39,112 nt of DNA from an uncultured Holophagaceae bacterium (GCA_903927605.1 CAIYNT010000238.1:1-39112); one strand, 5' to 3'; shown: positions 15,522-25,876, numbered from the stretch's first letter. A program made the numbers and translations. Notes: generated from the letters alone by a model not told the origin.

Positions 15522-17215
15522 CCCATGCCTGGATCCAGAACCTGCTGTACCTGACCCTGCTCCTGGGCCTGGCCTACCCCTTGGGCACCTTCATGGCCCG
15601 CGCGCTGGAGGGGGAGCGCACCTTCCTCCACCCGATCCTCGGCCCCCTGGAGCGCGGTCTCTACCGCCTCATGGGCGTGCGGGAGGATGAGGACATGGGC
15701 TGGAAGGCTTATGCCTGGTCCATCACCCTCATCAAGCTCCTGGGTCTGGTGGCGGTGTTCCTCCTGATGAGGACCCAGGCGAGCCTTCCCCTGAATCCCG
15801 AACACCAGGCCAACGTGGCGACGGATCTCTCCTTCAACACGGCCGTGAGCTTCATCACCAACACCAACTGGCAGGCCTATTCCGGCGAGACGACGCTCAG
15901 CTACCTCACCCAGATGCTGGGCCTCACGGTACAGAATTTCATCTCCGCCGCCACGGGCATCGCGGTGCTGGTGGCGCTCATCCGGGGCATCACGCGCCGC
16001 AGCGCCAAAGGCCTGGGCAACGCCTGGGTGGACCTGGTGCGCAGTACCCTCTACATTCTGCTGCCTTTGTCTTTTGTCTTCGCCCTCTTCCTCGTGTCCC
16101 AGGGAGTCATCCAGAACTTCTCGACCTACGTCCACACAGCGGGTGGCCAAGTGCTGGCCATGGGCCCGGCGGCATCCCAGATCGCCATCAAAATGCTGGG
16201 CACCAATGGCGGCGGCTTCTTCGGGGTGAATGGCGCCCATCCCTTCGAGAACAGCTCGCCGCTCTCGAATTTCCTACAAATGCTGAGCATCCTCCTCATC
16301 CCCGCCAGCCTCTGCTTGACCTTCGGTCACATGGTGAAGGATCGCCGCCAGGGCTGGGCCCTGCTGGCCGCCATGACCCTGATCTTCGTCGGCGCTCTGG
16401 CCGTCTGTACCCAGGCCGAAGTCTGCGGAAATCCGGCGCTCACCCGCCTGGACGTGAACCAGGTGGCCAGTGCCGATCAGCCCGGCGGGAACATGGAGGG
16501 CAAGGAGCTGCGCTTCGGGCCGGGCCCCTCGGCCCTCTGGGCCACGGCCACCACGGCAGCTTCCAATGGCTCTGTGAACGCCATGCATGATTCCTTCACG
16601 CCCCTGGGGGGCCTGGTGCCCATGTGGCTCATCCAACTGGGCGAAGTGGTCTTCGGCGGCGTGGGGTCGGGCCTCTACGGCATGCTCATGTTCGCCCTGG
16701 TGGGCGTCTTCATCGCCGGTCTCATGGTGGGCCGCACGCCGGAGTACCTGGGCAAGAAGGTGGAAGCCTTCGAGATGAAGATGGCCTCCATCGCCATCCT
16801 CCTGCCCTGCGCCGCCGTGCTCATCGGCACCGCCATCTCCGTGCTGAACGCGGGCGCCGTGAGCTCTGTCAGCAATCCCGGGCCGCACGGCTTCAGCCAA
16901 ATCCTCTACGCCTGGAGCAGCGCCTCCAACAACAACGGCAGCGCCTTCGGCGGCCTGAACGCCAACACGCCCTTCTACAACTACGGCCTGGCCGTCGCCA
17001 TGCTTCTGGGGCGCTTCGGCGTGTTCTGGCCTGTGCTGGCCCTGGCGGGTTCCCTGGTGAAGAAGAAGCACACGCCGGAAGGCCTGGGCACCCTGCCCAC
17101 GCACACTCCGCTGTTCATCGGCGTGCTCGTGGGCGTGGTTCTTCTCGTGGGAGCCCTCACCTTCATTCCGGCCCTGGCCCTCGGTCCCGTGGCCGAACAC
17201 CTGGCTCTGCGCTGA
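15518..17215 (+). CDS. kdpA: K+-transporting ATPase channel subunit KdpA
   Basis: A 565-residue inner-membrane protein that forms the potassium-selective pore of the KdpFABC pump, related to the Trk/Ktr superfamily. About ten membrane segments and the four pore-loop motifs are visible: [51 protein letters not shown] and [22 protein letters not shown]. Length is normal. The start overlaps kdpF (ATGA). It is followed after 8 bases by a small ORF rather than by kdpB directly. Confidence 0.98.
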   Translation: MTHAWIQNLLYLTLLLGLAYPLGTFMARALEGERTFLHPILGPLERGLYRLMGVREDEDMGWKAYAWSITLIKLLGLVAVFLLMRTQASLPLNPEHQANVATDLSFNTAVSFITNTNWQAYSGETTLSYLTQMLGLTVQNFISAATGIAVLVALIRGITRRSAKGLGNAWVDLVRSTLYILLPLSFVFALFLVSQGVIQNFSTYVHTAGGQVLAMGPAASQIAIKMLGTNGGGFFGVNGAHPFENSSPLSNFLQMLSILLIPASLCLTFGHMVKDRRQGWALLAAMTLIFVGALAVCTQAEVCGNPALTRLDVNQVASADQPGGNMEGKELRFGPGPSALWATATTAASNGSVNAMHDSFTPLGGLVPMWLIQLGEVVFGGVGSGLYGMLMFALVGVFIAGLMVGRTPEYLGKKVEAFEMKMASIAILLPCAAVLIGTAISVLNAGAVSSVSNPGPHGFSQILYAWSSASNNNGSAFGGLNANTPFYNYGLAVAMLLGRFGVFWPVLALAGSLVKKKHTPEGLGTLPTHTPLFIGVLVGVVLLVGALTFIPALALGPVAEHLALR

Positions 17216-17223
17216 GGCCGGTC

Positions 17224-17361
17224 GTGGATTCGATCGTGATATCCAAGGATCACCCGCCTCTTCCCGCCAAGGATGAACAGGCGAGGGCCTGGATCCGTCT
17301 CCTCGTGGTCATGACCATCCCAGCCCTCTGGCTCCTGGCAGGAATTTCCTCCTTCCGCTAA
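17224..17361 (+). CDS. Small single-helix membrane protein between kdpA and kdpB
   Basis: A 45-residue frame starting at GTG 17224 with TGAGG 6-10 bases upstream. The N-terminal half is charged ([19 protein letters not shown]). The C-terminal half is one hydrophobic helix ([16 protein letters not shown]) ending SSFR. It sits 8 bases after kdpA and 29 bases before kdpB, where no spacer of this length would be needed. I do not recognise it. The helix and position suggest an extra small Kdp-associated subunit. Chance coding cannot be excluded at this size. Confidence 0.5.
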   Translation: MDSIVISKDHPPLPAKDEQARAWIRLLVVMTIPALWLLAGISSFR

Positions 17362-17390
17362 TTCACTCGCACCCATTCATGAGGCCATTC

Positions 17391-19514
17391 ATGGTTTCCC
17401 ATTCCCGGCAGGACATCCCCCGCCTTGCGCATGCGCGAGGCGGGACCAATGGGCAGGCCCGCCCCCTCTTCGAGCCCAGCATCGTGCGACGCGCGATCCT
17501 CGACTCTTTCCGGAAGCTGAACCCCATCCATCAGCTGCGGAATCCCGTCATGTTCACCGTGTGGATCTGCAGCGCCTTCACCACGGGCCTCTGGGTCCAG
17601 GCCCTTGGCGGCCATGGCGAAGCCCGGCCCGGGTTCATTCTGGCCATTTCCCTCTGGCTCTGGTTCACGCTGCTCTTCGCCAACTTCGCAGAGGCTATGG
17701 CCGAGGGCCGGGGCAAGGCCCAGGCGGAATCCCTGCGCAAGTCCAAGCGGGACGTGAAGGCCAAGCGCCTGCGCGGCCCGGACCGCCAGGGCGCCTTCGA
17801 CACCGTCGATGCCCCGGACCTCCGCATCAACGACTTGGTGCTCGTGGCAGCTGGCGAGACCATCCCTGGGGATGGCGAAGTGGTGGAAGGCGTGGCCTCG
17901 GTGAACGAAAGCGCCATCACCGGCGAGAGCGCGCCGGTGATCCGCGAGAGCGGGGGCGATCGTTCCGCCGTCACCGGCGGCACCCTGGTGCTGTCTGACT
18001 GGCTGGTGATCCGGGTCTCCGCCAATCCCGGCGAGAGCTTCCTGGACCGCATGATCGCCATGGTGGAGGGCGCCAAGCGCCAGAAGACGCCTAATGAGAT
18101 CGCCCTCGACATCCTCCTGGCGGGCCTCACCATCATCTTCCTGCTGGCCACGGCCACCCTGCTGCCCTACTCCATCTTCTCCACCAGGGCCGCGGGCCAG
18201 GGCCATCCCGTGTCCCTCGTAGTGCTGGTCTCCCTCCTGGTCTGCCTCATCCCCACCACCATCGGCGGCCTGCTCAGCGCCATCGGCATCGCGGGCATGG
18301 ACCGCATGATCCAGGCCAACGTCATCGCCACCTCCGGCCGCGCGGTGGAAGCGGCGGGCGACGTGGACGTGCTACTCCTCGACAAGACGGGCACGATCAC
18401 CCTGGGCAACCGCCAGGCGGTGGCCTTCCTGCCCGCCGATGGTGTGGACATCAAAGCCCTGGCGGACGCGGCCCAGCTCTCCTCCCTGGCGGATGAGACC
18501 CCCGAAGGCCGCAGCATCGTGGTGCTGGCCAAAGAGCAGTACGGCCTCCGCGAGCGCGATATCCACGCCCTGGACGCCCACTTCGTGCCCTTCACCGCCC
18601 AGACCCGCATGAGCGGCGTGAACCTAGGCGACCGGCAGATCCGCAAGGGCGCAGCCTCCGCCATCGAGGACTACGTCCAGTCCCAGGGCGGTAAGTTCCC
18701 CGATGACCTGCGCCGCACAGTGGATCAGATCTCCATGGCGGGCGGCACGCCCCTGGTGGTGGCCGAGGGCGCCCATGCCCTGGGCGTCATCCAGCTCAAG
18801 GACATCGTCAAGGGCGGCATTAAGGAGCGCTTCTCCGAGCTGCGCGGCATGGGCATCAAAACGGTGATGATCACTGGCGACAACCCGCTCACCGCTGCCG
18901 CCATCGCTGCGGAAGCGGGTGTGGATGACTTCCTGGCCCAGGCCACACCGGAAGCGAAGCTGAAGCTCATCCGCGAATACCAGGCGGGTGGTCGCCTGGT
19001 GGCCATGACCGGGGATGGCACCAACGATGCTCCGGCCCTGGCTCAGGCCGATGTCGCGGTTGCCATGAACAGCGGCACCCAGGCTGCCAAGGAGGCCGGG
19101 AACATGGTCGACCTCGATTCCAATCCCACCAAGCTCATCGAGATCGTGGAGATCGGGAAGCAGATGCTCATGACCCGCGGCTCGCTGACCACCTTCAGCA
19201 TCGCCAACGACGTGGCCAAGTACTTCGCCATCCTGCCCGCGGCCTTCGTGGCCACCTACCCGGCCCTCGGCGCGCTGAACATCATGGGTCTCCACAGCCC
19301 CGAGAGCGCCATCCTCTCGGCGGTGATCTTCAACGCCCTCATCATCGTCGTCCTCATCCCCCTGGCCCTGCGCGGCGTGAAGTACCGACCCGTGGGCGCG
19401 GCCCAGCTACTGCAGCGCAACCTGCTTTGGTACGGCGCCGGTGGCCTCATCGTGCCCTTCATCGGCATCAAGGTCATCGACTGGCTGCTCGTGGCCCTTC
19501 ATCTCGCTGCTTGA
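17391..19514 (+). CDS. kdpB: K+-transporting P-type ATPase catalytic subunit KdpB
   Basis: A 707-residue P-type ATPase that hydrolyses ATP to drive KdpA. Visible: the A-domain [13 protein letters not shown] with the TGES serine at residue 180, the phosphorylation loop DKTGTIT with Asp 331, [10 protein letters not shown], the hinge [43 protein letters not shown], and membrane segments at both ends. ATG 17391 is preferred to ATG 17379 because GAGG (17381-17384) sits 6 bases upstream of it; the longer form adds only four residues. It is separated from kdpC by about 250 bases holding a hairpin repeat. Confidence 0.97.
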   Translation: MVSHSRQDIPRLAHARGGTNGQARPLFEPSIVRRAILDSFRKLNPIHQLRNPVMFTVWICSAFTTGLWVQALGGHGEARPGFILAISLWLWFTLLFANFAEAMAEGRGKAQAESLRKSKRDVKAKRLRGPDRQGAFDTVDAPDLRINDLVLVAAGETIPGDGEVVEGVASVNESAITGESAPVIRESGGDRSAVTGGTLVLSDWLVIRVSANPGESFLDRMIAMVEGAKRQKTPNEIALDILLAGLTIIFLLATATLLPYSIFSTRAAGQGHPVSLVVLVSLLVCLIPTTIGGLLSAIGIAGMDRMIQANVIATSGRAVEAAGDVDVLLLDKTGTITLGNRQAVAFLPADGVDIKALADAAQLSSLADETPEGRSIVVLAKEQYGLRERDIHALDAHFVPFTAQTRMSGVNLGDRQIRKGAASAIEDYVQSQGGKFPDDLRRTVDQISMAGGTPLVVAEGAHALGVIQLKDIVKGGIKERFSELRGMGIKTVMITGDNPLTAAAIAAEAGVDDFLAQATPEAKLKLIREYQAGGRLVAMTGDGTNDAPALAQADVAVAMNSGTQAAKEAGNMVDLDSNPTKLIEIVEIGKQMLMTRGSLTTFSIANDVAKYFAILPAAFVATYPALGALNIMGLHSPESAILSAVIFNALIIVVLIPLALRGVKYRPVGAAQLLQRNLLWYGAGGLIVPFIGIKVIDWLLVALHLAA

Positions 19515-19529
19515 GGAAAACATGAGAAA

Positions 19530-19722
19530 GATTCACCACGAAGACGGAAAGACCACGAAGAAATGCCAAAAATTCCCACGGAGAAGAGACAAGGAGCAGG
19601 CAAGGAATGCCGAAGATATATGCCTGAGTCATTTCCCTGAATGCTCCGCTATCTCAGCGCCCATCAGCCAGTGTTTTTCCTCGTTGTTTCCCTTCGTGGT
19701 CTTCCTGTCTTCGTGGTGAATC
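19530..19722. repeat. Hairpin repeat inserted between kdpB and kdpC
   Basis: Inverted arms 19530-19560 and 19692-19722 match at 29 of 31 positions, each with two CCACGAAGA-type units. They enclose about 130 bases without a supportable ORF. Both CACCACGAAGAC and its complement are motifs I associate with repeated intergenic elements in many environmental bacteria (recollection). kdpB and kdpC are usually adjacent or overlapping, so this element has split the operon. Its transcript would fold into a long hairpin. Confidence 0.8.
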
Positions 19723-19765
19723 AGTTGTCCTTTTCGAAATCGCGACATTCTTGAAACGGAACCCC

Positions 19766-20359
19766 ATGAACCTGCAACTGCGCCCCGCGCTCGTCTCCTT
19801 CATCGGACTCAGCGTCCTCACGGGCCTCGCCTATCCCTTGGTCATCACGGGCCTGGCCAAGCTCATCTTCCCACACCAAGCCGCGGGCAGCCTCATCCTC
19901 AAGGACGGCAAGGTGATCGGCTCCGAGTGGATCGGCCAGTCCTTCACCGCCCCCAAGGATTTCTGGGGCCGACCCTCCGCCACCGTGGACGCGGACAACA
20001 AACCCCTGCCCTACAACGCAGCCAACAGCGGCGGCTCCAACCTGGCCCCCAGCAACCCCGACCTCCTCAAGGCCGTCCAGGAGCGCATCACCGCCCTGCG
20101 TGCCGCGGATCCGGCCGCGACCGGCCCCGTCCCTGTAGACCTGGTCACCGCCTCAGGCAGCGGATTGGACCCGCACATCAGCCCTGCGGCGGCCGCCTTC
20201 CAGGTGCATCGGGTAGCCCAAGCGCGGGGGTTGGATGAAAGCCAGGTGCGAAGGCTGGTAGCGACGCACATCGAGGGGCCCCAGCTGGGCGTCCTCGGCG
20301 AATCGCGGGTGAATGTCCTGAAGCTGAACCTGGCCCTCGAGGCTCTTCCTCCGAAGTAA
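19766..20359 (+). CDS. kdpC: K+-transporting ATPase subunit KdpC
   Basis: A 197-residue inner-membrane subunit with one N-terminal helix ([23 protein letters not shown]) and a periplasmic domain. Family blocks are clear: [55 protein letters not shown] and the C-terminal [10 protein letters not shown]. KdpC helps couple KdpA and KdpB. ATG 19766 begins the conserved MNLQLRPAL; the in-frame TTG at 19751 is less likely. It lies some 250 bases downstream of kdpB because of the intervening hairpin repeat. Confidence 0.96.
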   Translation: MNLQLRPALVSFIGLSVLTGLAYPLVITGLAKLIFPHQAAGSLILKDGKVIGSEWIGQSFTAPKDFWGRPSATVDADNKPLPYNAANSGGSNLAPSNPDLLKAVQERITALRAADPAATGPVPVDLVTASGSGLDPHISPAAAAFQVHRVAQARGLDESQVRRLVATHIEGPQLGVLGESRVNVLKLNLALEALPPK

Positions 20360-20401
20360 CTCAACCACTCGCAAATGGAGCTGCCGAAGACCAGGAAACA
20401 G

Positions 20402-22294
20402 CTACTCGACCAGGGGCTCTACGTGATAGGGGATCGAGATCACGATGATCTTGGGCATCAAAAGTAGGGTGCCTTTGATCCTCCAGGCGGTCTGGTTGTG
20501 CAGCAGATTGGCCCACCAGTGCCCCGTGACGAACTCGGGCAGGATCACGGTGATGGTGTATTCCGGCTCGACTTTCCGCATGCGCTCAAGTTCATTCACG
20601 ATGGGCTCGACCACTTTCCGATACGGACTGCGGAGGGCCCTGAGGGGAATTCCTTCGCAGTACCTCGGCCAGTCGGACCGCAATTTTTCCAGCGCTGCAC
20701 TGTCCCGCCCATTCTCATCGGGGAAATCCACGGTCAGGGCTTCGACTTCGCCATGCTCTGCGATGACCTTCGCATAATTCAAGGCCTGCACCACGCCCGC
20801 GTGGATCCCGGAAACGAGCACCACCACGCGATTCCGGCGGGGTCCGATGAAGTCCACGCGGCTCGCCGCCAGGATGGATTTGATGCGGATGTAGTGTCGG
20901 TGGATGTTGAAGAATGTCATCACCATCAGCGGCACGAGCACAATGACGATCCAGGCCCCATGCGCAAACCGCGTCACGGCGATCACCAGCATGACGACCA
21001 GCGTGGTCACCGCACCCACGCCGTTGACCAGCGCCTTCAACTGCCAGGCCCTGCCCTTCAGGCGGAACCAGCGCCGCACCATACCGGTCTGACTGATGGT
21101 GAACCCGAGAAACACGCCGACCGCGTAGAGGGGCAGCAGATGATCCTCCTTCGCGCCGAACATCATGACCAGTACCCCCGCCGCCAGGGACAGGATGAAG
21201 ATCCCGTTGGAGAACACCAGGCGATCCCCCTGGCTGGTGAACTGGCGGGGCAGGAACCCATCCCGGGCGTGAAGGGCCGCCAGGCGGGGGAAGTCTGCGT
21301 AGGCAGTGTTGGCAGCGAGGACCAGGATGGCCATAGTGAACCCCGTGGTAGTCAGGTAGGCCACCCGCGCGAAGCCATGCTCCGATCCACCCAGGATGGT
21401 CCGCGTGAGCTGCGACAGCAGAGTCTCAGACGCGTCCGGATGGTACGTGAGGCCAAAATGATTCGCCAGATAAGTGATGCCGAGAAACATGGTCCCCAGG
21501 ATCATCACCATCACAGTCAATGTCTTGGCTGCGTTGTGGGACACCGGCTCCTTGAAGGCAGTCACGCCATTGCTGATGGCCTCCACACCGGTCAGGGCCG
21601 TGCAGCCGGCGCTGTAGGCCCGGGCCAGCAGCCACAGCGCTGCCAGCTTGGAAGTGTTCTCTAGGTGGACCGTGGCGGCTTGGGCGACGGGGGCCCCGCG
21701 GCCTGTGGCCACATTCCACAGGCCCTTTGCCAACAGGGCCAGGATGCAGACCACGAAGCCGTAGGTCGGCAGCGAAAAGACCAGCCCGCTTTCCTTCACA
21801 CCCCGCAGGTTCATCATGGCGATGAAGGCAATGACGAGTTCTGCCAGGAGCACCCGGTGGGGTTCCAGGACGGGGAAGGCGGAAGTGATCGCGGAAATGC
21901 CCGCGCAGACCGACACGGCCACGGTCAGGATGTAGTCGATCAGCAGCGAGGCACCGGCCGTCTGGGCCGCCATCTCCCCCAGGTTGTCCTTGGCCACCAG
22001 ATAAGCACCGCCCCCGCTGGGGTAGGCGTGGATGGTCTGGCGGTAGCTGACGTTCAGCACCAGCAGCAGGGCCACGATGCCGAGGGCCACCCACCAGGAC
22101 CACCCGAGCACCCCTGCCCCCATCAAAGCGATGGCGGCCGTGAGGGGGGCCATGATCTCCTGGGTGGCGTAGGCCACGGACGAGAGCGCATCCGAGCTGA
22201 ACACCGCCAGGGCGATGGGGTTGCTGATCTTGGTCTCGTGGCTCTCCTCGCTGGCGAGGCGCCGCCCCAGGAGAAGTGATCGGTAATTGGGCAT
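20402..22294 (-). CDS. kimA: KimA-type potassium importer (APC superfamily)
   Basis: A 630-residue inner-membrane transporter. The N-terminal KISNPIALAVFSSDALSSVAYATQE, SYRQTIHAYPSGGGAYLVAKDNLG and LLIDYILTVAVSVCAGISAITSAFP closely follow B. subtilis KimA (YdaO), a high-affinity proton-coupled K+ importer. About twelve membrane helices fill residues 1-450. A soluble C-terminal domain follows (RVDFIGPRRNRVVVLVSGIHAGV...). ATG 22294 is chosen because family similarity starts there; the frame reaches 22375 through a Pro-rich stretch. It diverges from kdpDE, and the presumed KdpE site lies 116 bases upstream on its strand. Amino-acid transport is the alternative, less likely in this context. Confidence 0.85.
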   Translation of the reverse strand: MPNYRSLLLGRRLASEESHETKISNPIALAVFSSDALSSVAYATQEIMAPLTAAIALMGAGVLGWSWWVALGIVALLLVLNVSYRQTIHAYPSGGGAYLVAKDNLGEMAAQTAGASLLIDYILTVAVSVCAGISAITSAFPVLEPHRVLLAELVIAFIAMMNLRGVKESGLVFSLPTYGFVVCILALLAKGLWNVATGRGAPVAQAATVHLENTSKLAALWLLARAYSAGCTALTGVEAISNGVTAFKEPVSHNAAKTLTVMVMILGTMFLGITYLANHFGLTYHPDASETLLSQLTRTILGGSEHGFARVAYLTTTGFTMAILVLAANTAYADFPRLAALHARDGFLPRQFTSQGDRLVFSNGIFILSLAAGVLVMMFGAKEDHLLPLYAVGVFLGFTISQTGMVRRWFRLKGRAWQLKALVNGVGAVTTLVVMLVIAVTRFAHGAWIVIVLVPLMVMTFFNIHRHYIRIKSILAASRVDFIGPRRNRVVVLVSGIHAGVVQALNYAKVIAEHGEVEALTVDFPDENGRDSAALEKLRSDWPRYCEGIPLRALRSPYRKVVEPIVNELERMRKVEPEYTITVILPEFVTGHWWANLLHNQTAWRIKGTLLLMPKIIVISIPYHVEPLVE

Positions 22295-22409
22295 GGCCTG
22301 GGGTTCCTGGGAAGGTCGGGGCGTCTGGCCGGGAATGGAAGGGGTGCCGGCGGGGAACCCGCGGTTCCAATGCATCCCCAGGCCGAGGAAACTTCTAGGA
22401 TGGCCAGGA

Positions 22410-22453
22410 AGGGCGTTAAGAAGGCGTTAGGAATTAAGACCAGACGCTTTAAG
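22410..22453 (-). promoter_or_regulatory. Presumed KdpE operator between kimA and kdpDE
   Basis: On the minus strand 22432-22410 carries CCTAACGCC and CTTAACGCC half-sites 11 bases apart. This is the same arrangement, with 20 of 23 bases identical, as upstream of kdpFABC. Two more CTTAA-type elements lie at 22434-22438 and 22449-22453. The motif orientation matches kimA, but the region (about 200 bases) also serves kdpDE on the other strand. Assignment is by similarity of the two sites. Confidence 0.65.
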
Positions 22454-22491
22454 GGCCTGCTGAATGGGCCAACCTGCGCTAGGCTGGCGCT

Positions 22492-25179
22492 GTGCCCGAA
22501 CCACGCCGGCCAGACCCGGACCCATTGCTCCGCCAGGTGCAGGAAGAGGAGGCCCGGGCCAAGCGAGCCAAGCTGAAGGTGTTTTTTGGCGCGGCGCCCG
22601 GCGTCGGCAAGACCTACGCCATGCTGTCCGAAGCGCAGGAGCGTCGGAAGGAGGGTTTCGACGTGCTCATCGGTGTGGTCGAGACCCACGGCCGGAGTGA
22701 AACGGAGGCCCTGCTCGAAGGACTGAAAATCCTGCCCAGAAAGGAGCTTGCCTACGCGGGTCAGTTCCTCCCGGAATTCGACCTGGATGCGGGCCTGAAG
22801 CGCCGGCCCGGCCTGATCCTCATGGACGAGCTGGCCCACTCCAACGTGATGGGCTCCCGCCACGTCAAGCGCTGGCAGGACGTCATGGAACTGCTGGACG
22901 CGGGCATCGATGTCTACACCACCTTGAACGTCCAGCACCTCGAGAGTCTCAAGGATGTGGTGGCGCAGATCACGGGCATAACCGTGCGGGAGAACGTCCC
23001 GGACACCGTGTTGGAGCGGGCCGACGAGGTGGAGCTGGTGGACCTCCCGCCCGACGATCTGCTGGTACGCCTCAAGGAGGGGAAGGTCTACCTTCCCGAC
23101 CAGGCCCGCCATGCCCGGGACCATTTCTTCCGCAAGGGGAACCTGCTGGCCCTGCGTGAGCTGGCCCTGCGCCACACGGCCGAGAGTGTGGACGCCCAGA
23201 TGCGCCGCTACATGGCGTCGGAAGGCATCCACAAGACCTGGGCGGCGGGGGATCGCCTGCTGGTGTGCGTGGGCCCCGGTGAACTGTCGGAACGGCTCAT
23301 CCGGGGCACCCGCCGCATGGCGGGGGCCCTGGGGGCACCCTGGATGGCCCTCTACGTGGAATCCCGGCAGCACCTCAAGTTCACCGACGAGGACCGCGGC
23401 CGGATCGAGAACAACCTGCACCTCGTGGAAAAGCTTGGCGGCGAAACGGCGGTCATCGAGGGGGCTGGACGCCTCGATGAGGACATCCTCACCTTCGCCC
23501 AGGACCGGAACATCACCAAGATTGTGGTGGGCAAGCCGTCGCGGCCCCGCTGGATGGAGCTGGTGATGGGCTCCACCGTGGACGACCTCATCCGCCACAG
23601 CGGGGATATCGATGTCTATGTGATCACCGGGGAGGCTGGACGGGAACCGGCGGCTCCCCTCATCCGGAGGCCCATCACGAGTCCGGTGCAGAACTACCTG
23701 CTCAGCGCCCTGGTGGTGCTGGCGGCCAGCGCCTTTGCGAGCCTCATCTTCCGCCGCACGGAGCTGGCCGACATCGTCATGGTGTACCTGCTGGGCATCC
23801 TGTTCGTGGCCACCCGGTTCGGCCGGGGTCCCTCCTTCCTCGCCTCCGTGCTCAGTGTGGCGGCTCTCGATTTTCTTTTCGTTCCTCCGTACTTCACCTT
23901 CGCGGTCACAGACTTCCGGCATGTGGGCACCTTCGCCGTGATGCTTCTGCTGGGCGTGGTCATCGGCAACCTCACCGAACGCATCCGCGCCCAGGCCAGC
24001 CTCGCCCGGGGCCGGGAGCAGCGCACCCACGCCCTCTACCGGCTGGGGCAGGAACTGGCCCGCAGTGCGGGTTCGGCGGCCCTGGTGGCCTCGGCTATCC
24101 AGAACGTGACCACCCAGTTCCACGGCCAGGGCGTGGTCCTTCAGCCCGATGAGCACGGCCGTCTACGGCTACCGGATCATCCCATGGCCTTCCCTCTCAA
24201 CGAGCAGGAACTGGGCGTGGCCCAGTGGGTCTACGATCATGCGGAACCCGCAGGACTCGGCACCCTCACCCTGCCTGGCGCCCGCGCCACCTACCTTCCT
24301 CTCATGGGTACGACAGGCGCCATCGGCGTCATGGGAGTGCTACCGGAGCGCGCGCCCCGCTGGGCCGAGCCCGATCAGCGACAGCTGCTCGAGGCCTTCG
24401 CCAACCAGACCGCCTTGGCCCTGGAGCGCACCCTGCTTGCGGAACAGAGTGCCCATGATCGCCGGCGCGCCGATGAGGAGCGCCTGCGCAATGCCCTGCT
24501 CAGTTCCGTTTCGCACGACCTCCGCACCCCCCTCGGGGTCATCACCGGTGCCGTGAGTACGGCCCTGGAAACGCCGGATCTCACCGAGCCGGCCCGTCGC
24601 GAGTTGCTGCAATCCGCCCAGGAGGAGGCTCAGCGCCTCCACCGCCTGGTCAGCAACCTGCTCGACATCACGAGGCTTGAAGCGGGTTCGTTGGACCTCC
24701 ACACCGAATGGACGCCCATGGAAGAGGTGGTTGGTGCGGCCCTCAACCGCAAGGAACTGGCCGCGGAGGCCCACCGCGTGCGGGTATCCCTGACCGAGGA
24801 CCTGCCCCTGGTGGCCATGGATGGCGTGCTCATGGAACAGCTGCTGCTGAACCTGCTCGACAACGCGCTGAAGTATTCTCCGCCCGGCTCGCCCGTGGAC
24901 ATCAAGGCCTGGGCCGCCGGGAAGTCCCTCACCCTCTCCGTCTCGGACCAGGGACCGGGCATCCCGCCCGGAGAGGAGGAGCGGATCTTCGAGAAGCTCG
25001 CCCGGGGCCAGGCCGCCACCAACCGTCCGGGAGCGGGCCTGGGCCTCGCCATCTGCAAGGGCATCGCCACCGCCCACGGCGGGAGCATCCAGGCCGTCAA
25101 CCATCCCCAGGGCGGCGCCCAGTTCCTGGTCAGTCTGCCCTTGGGCACGCCGCCGCAAATACCGAAGGAAGGCGCATGA
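22492..25179 (+). CDS. kdpD: Sensor histidine kinase KdpD
   Basis: An 895-residue inner-membrane sensor of potassium limitation that phosphorylates KdpE. Domains in order: the KdpD N-terminal ATP-binding domain with Walker A GAAPGVGKT (33-41), a Usp-like domain (about 255-375), four membrane helices of the DUF4118 region (about 400-490), a GAF-like region, HisKA with H675 in SVSHDLRTPLG, and HATPase with LLNLLDNALKYSPPGSPV, DQGPGIPPGEE and GAGLGLAICKG. All catalytic blocks are intact. The start is GTG 22492 with only a weak ribosome site. The stop overlaps kdpE by ATGA. Confidence 0.97.
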   Translation: MPEPRRPDPDPLLRQVQEEEARAKRAKLKVFFGAAPGVGKTYAMLSEAQERRKEGFDVLIGVVETHGRSETEALLEGLKILPRKELAYAGQFLPEFDLDAGLKRRPGLILMDELAHSNVMGSRHVKRWQDVMELLDAGIDVYTTLNVQHLESLKDVVAQITGITVRENVPDTVLERADEVELVDLPPDDLLVRLKEGKVYLPDQARHARDHFFRKGNLLALRELALRHTAESVDAQMRRYMASEGIHKTWAAGDRLLVCVGPGELSERLIRGTRRMAGALGAPWMALYVESRQHLKFTDEDRGRIENNLHLVEKLGGETAVIEGAGRLDEDILTFAQDRNITKIVVGKPSRPRWMELVMGSTVDDLIRHSGDIDVYVITGEAGREPAAPLIRRPITSPVQNYLLSALVVLAASAFASLIFRRTELADIVMVYLLGILFVATRFGRGPSFLASVLSVAALDFLFVPPYFTFAVTDFRHVGTFAVMLLLGVVIGNLTERIRAQASLARGREQRTHALYRLGQELARSAGSAALVASAIQNVTTQFHGQGVVLQPDEHGRLRLPDHPMAFPLNEQELGVAQWVYDHAEPAGLGTLTLPGARATYLPLMGTTGAIGVMGVLPERAPRWAEPDQRQLLEAFANQTALALERTLLAEQSAHDRRRADEERLRNALLSSVSHDLRTPLGVITGAVSTALETPDLTEPARRELLQSAQEEAQRLHRLVSNLLDITRLEAGSLDLHTEWTPMEEVVGAALNRKELAAEAHRVRVSLTEDLPLVAMDGVLMEQLLLNLLDNALKYSPPGSPVDIKAWAAGKSLTLSVSDQGPGIPPGEEERIFEKLARGQAATNRPGAGLGLAICKGIATAHGGSIQAVNHPQGGAQFLVSLPLGTPPQIPKEGA

Positions 25180-25871
25180 GCAGCCCGGGCCCCGTGATCC
25201 TGCTGGTGGAGGATGAGCCGCAGATGCGCCGCTTCCTCCGGGTGGCCCTGGAGGGCAGCGGCTACAGCTATCTGGAGGCCGCCACCGGTCAGGAAGGGCT
25301 GGCCCTGGCTGTCCAGCACCGGCCCGAGGCGATTCTTTTAGACCTGGGGCTTCCTGATATGGACGGCCTCGACCTGATGGTGCGACTGCGGGAATGGAGC
25401 CGGACACCGGTCATCGTGATCTCGGCCCGCGGCCAGGAGACCGACAAGGTGGCGGCCCTCGATGCCGGGGCCGATGACTACCTTACCAAGCCCTTCGGGA
25501 CCCGCGAGTTGCTGGCCCGCATCCGCGTGGCCTTGCGCCATGCGGGACCCGAGACCGCAGAGGATCCCGTGTTCGTCCTGGGCCGGTGGCGGGTGGACCT
25601 GGCCAAGCGGCAGGTATTGGTGGAGGGCAAAGAGGTTCACCTGACACCGCTCGAATACAGCCTCTTCACTACCCTCATCCGCCACGCCGGGAAGGTGGTC
25701 ACCCAACGCCAACTGCTGAAGGAAGTCTGGGGCGGCGCTGCGGGTGCCCAGCCCCTCTACCTCCGCGTCTACATGACCCAGCTCCGCCACAAGCTCGAAG
25801 AGGAGCCCTCAAGGCCCAAGTACCTCCAGACCGAACCCGGCGTGGGCTACCGGCTCTTCATCGAGGAATAG
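25176..25871 (+). CDS. kdpE: Response regulator KdpE
   Basis: A 231-residue OmpR-family regulator. The receiver domain has the acidic pair in LLVEDEPQ, the phosphoacceptor D56 in AILLDLGLPDMDG and the conserved K106 in DDYLTKPFGTRELL. The C-terminal winged helix is EVHLTPLEYSLFTTLIRHAGKVVTQRQLLKEVWG...YMTQLRHKLE...TEPGVGYRL. The frame is open far upstream inside kdpD, but ATG 25176 begins the receiver, overlaps the kdpD stop and has AAGGAAGG 5-12 bases upstream. I infer that it acts on the two matching direct-repeat sites at 14989 and 22410. Confidence 0.97.
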   Translation: MSSPGPVILLVEDEPQMRRFLRVALEGSGYSYLEAATGQEGLALAVQHRPEAILLDLGLPDMDGLDLMVRLREWSRTPVIVISARGQETDKVAALDAGADDYLTKPFGTRELLARIRVALRHAGPETAEDPVFVLGRWRVDLAKRQVLVEGKEVHLTPLEYSLFTTLIRHAGKVVTQRQLLKEVWGGAAGAQPLYLRVYMTQLRHKLEEEPSRPKYLQTEPGVGYRLFIEE

Positions 25872-25876
25872 CGAGG

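Noticed and set aside
22123..24156. 677-codon minus-strand open frame over kdpD
   Set aside because: It crosses the kdpD start and the kimA 5' end and contains parts of both in other frames; shadow frame.
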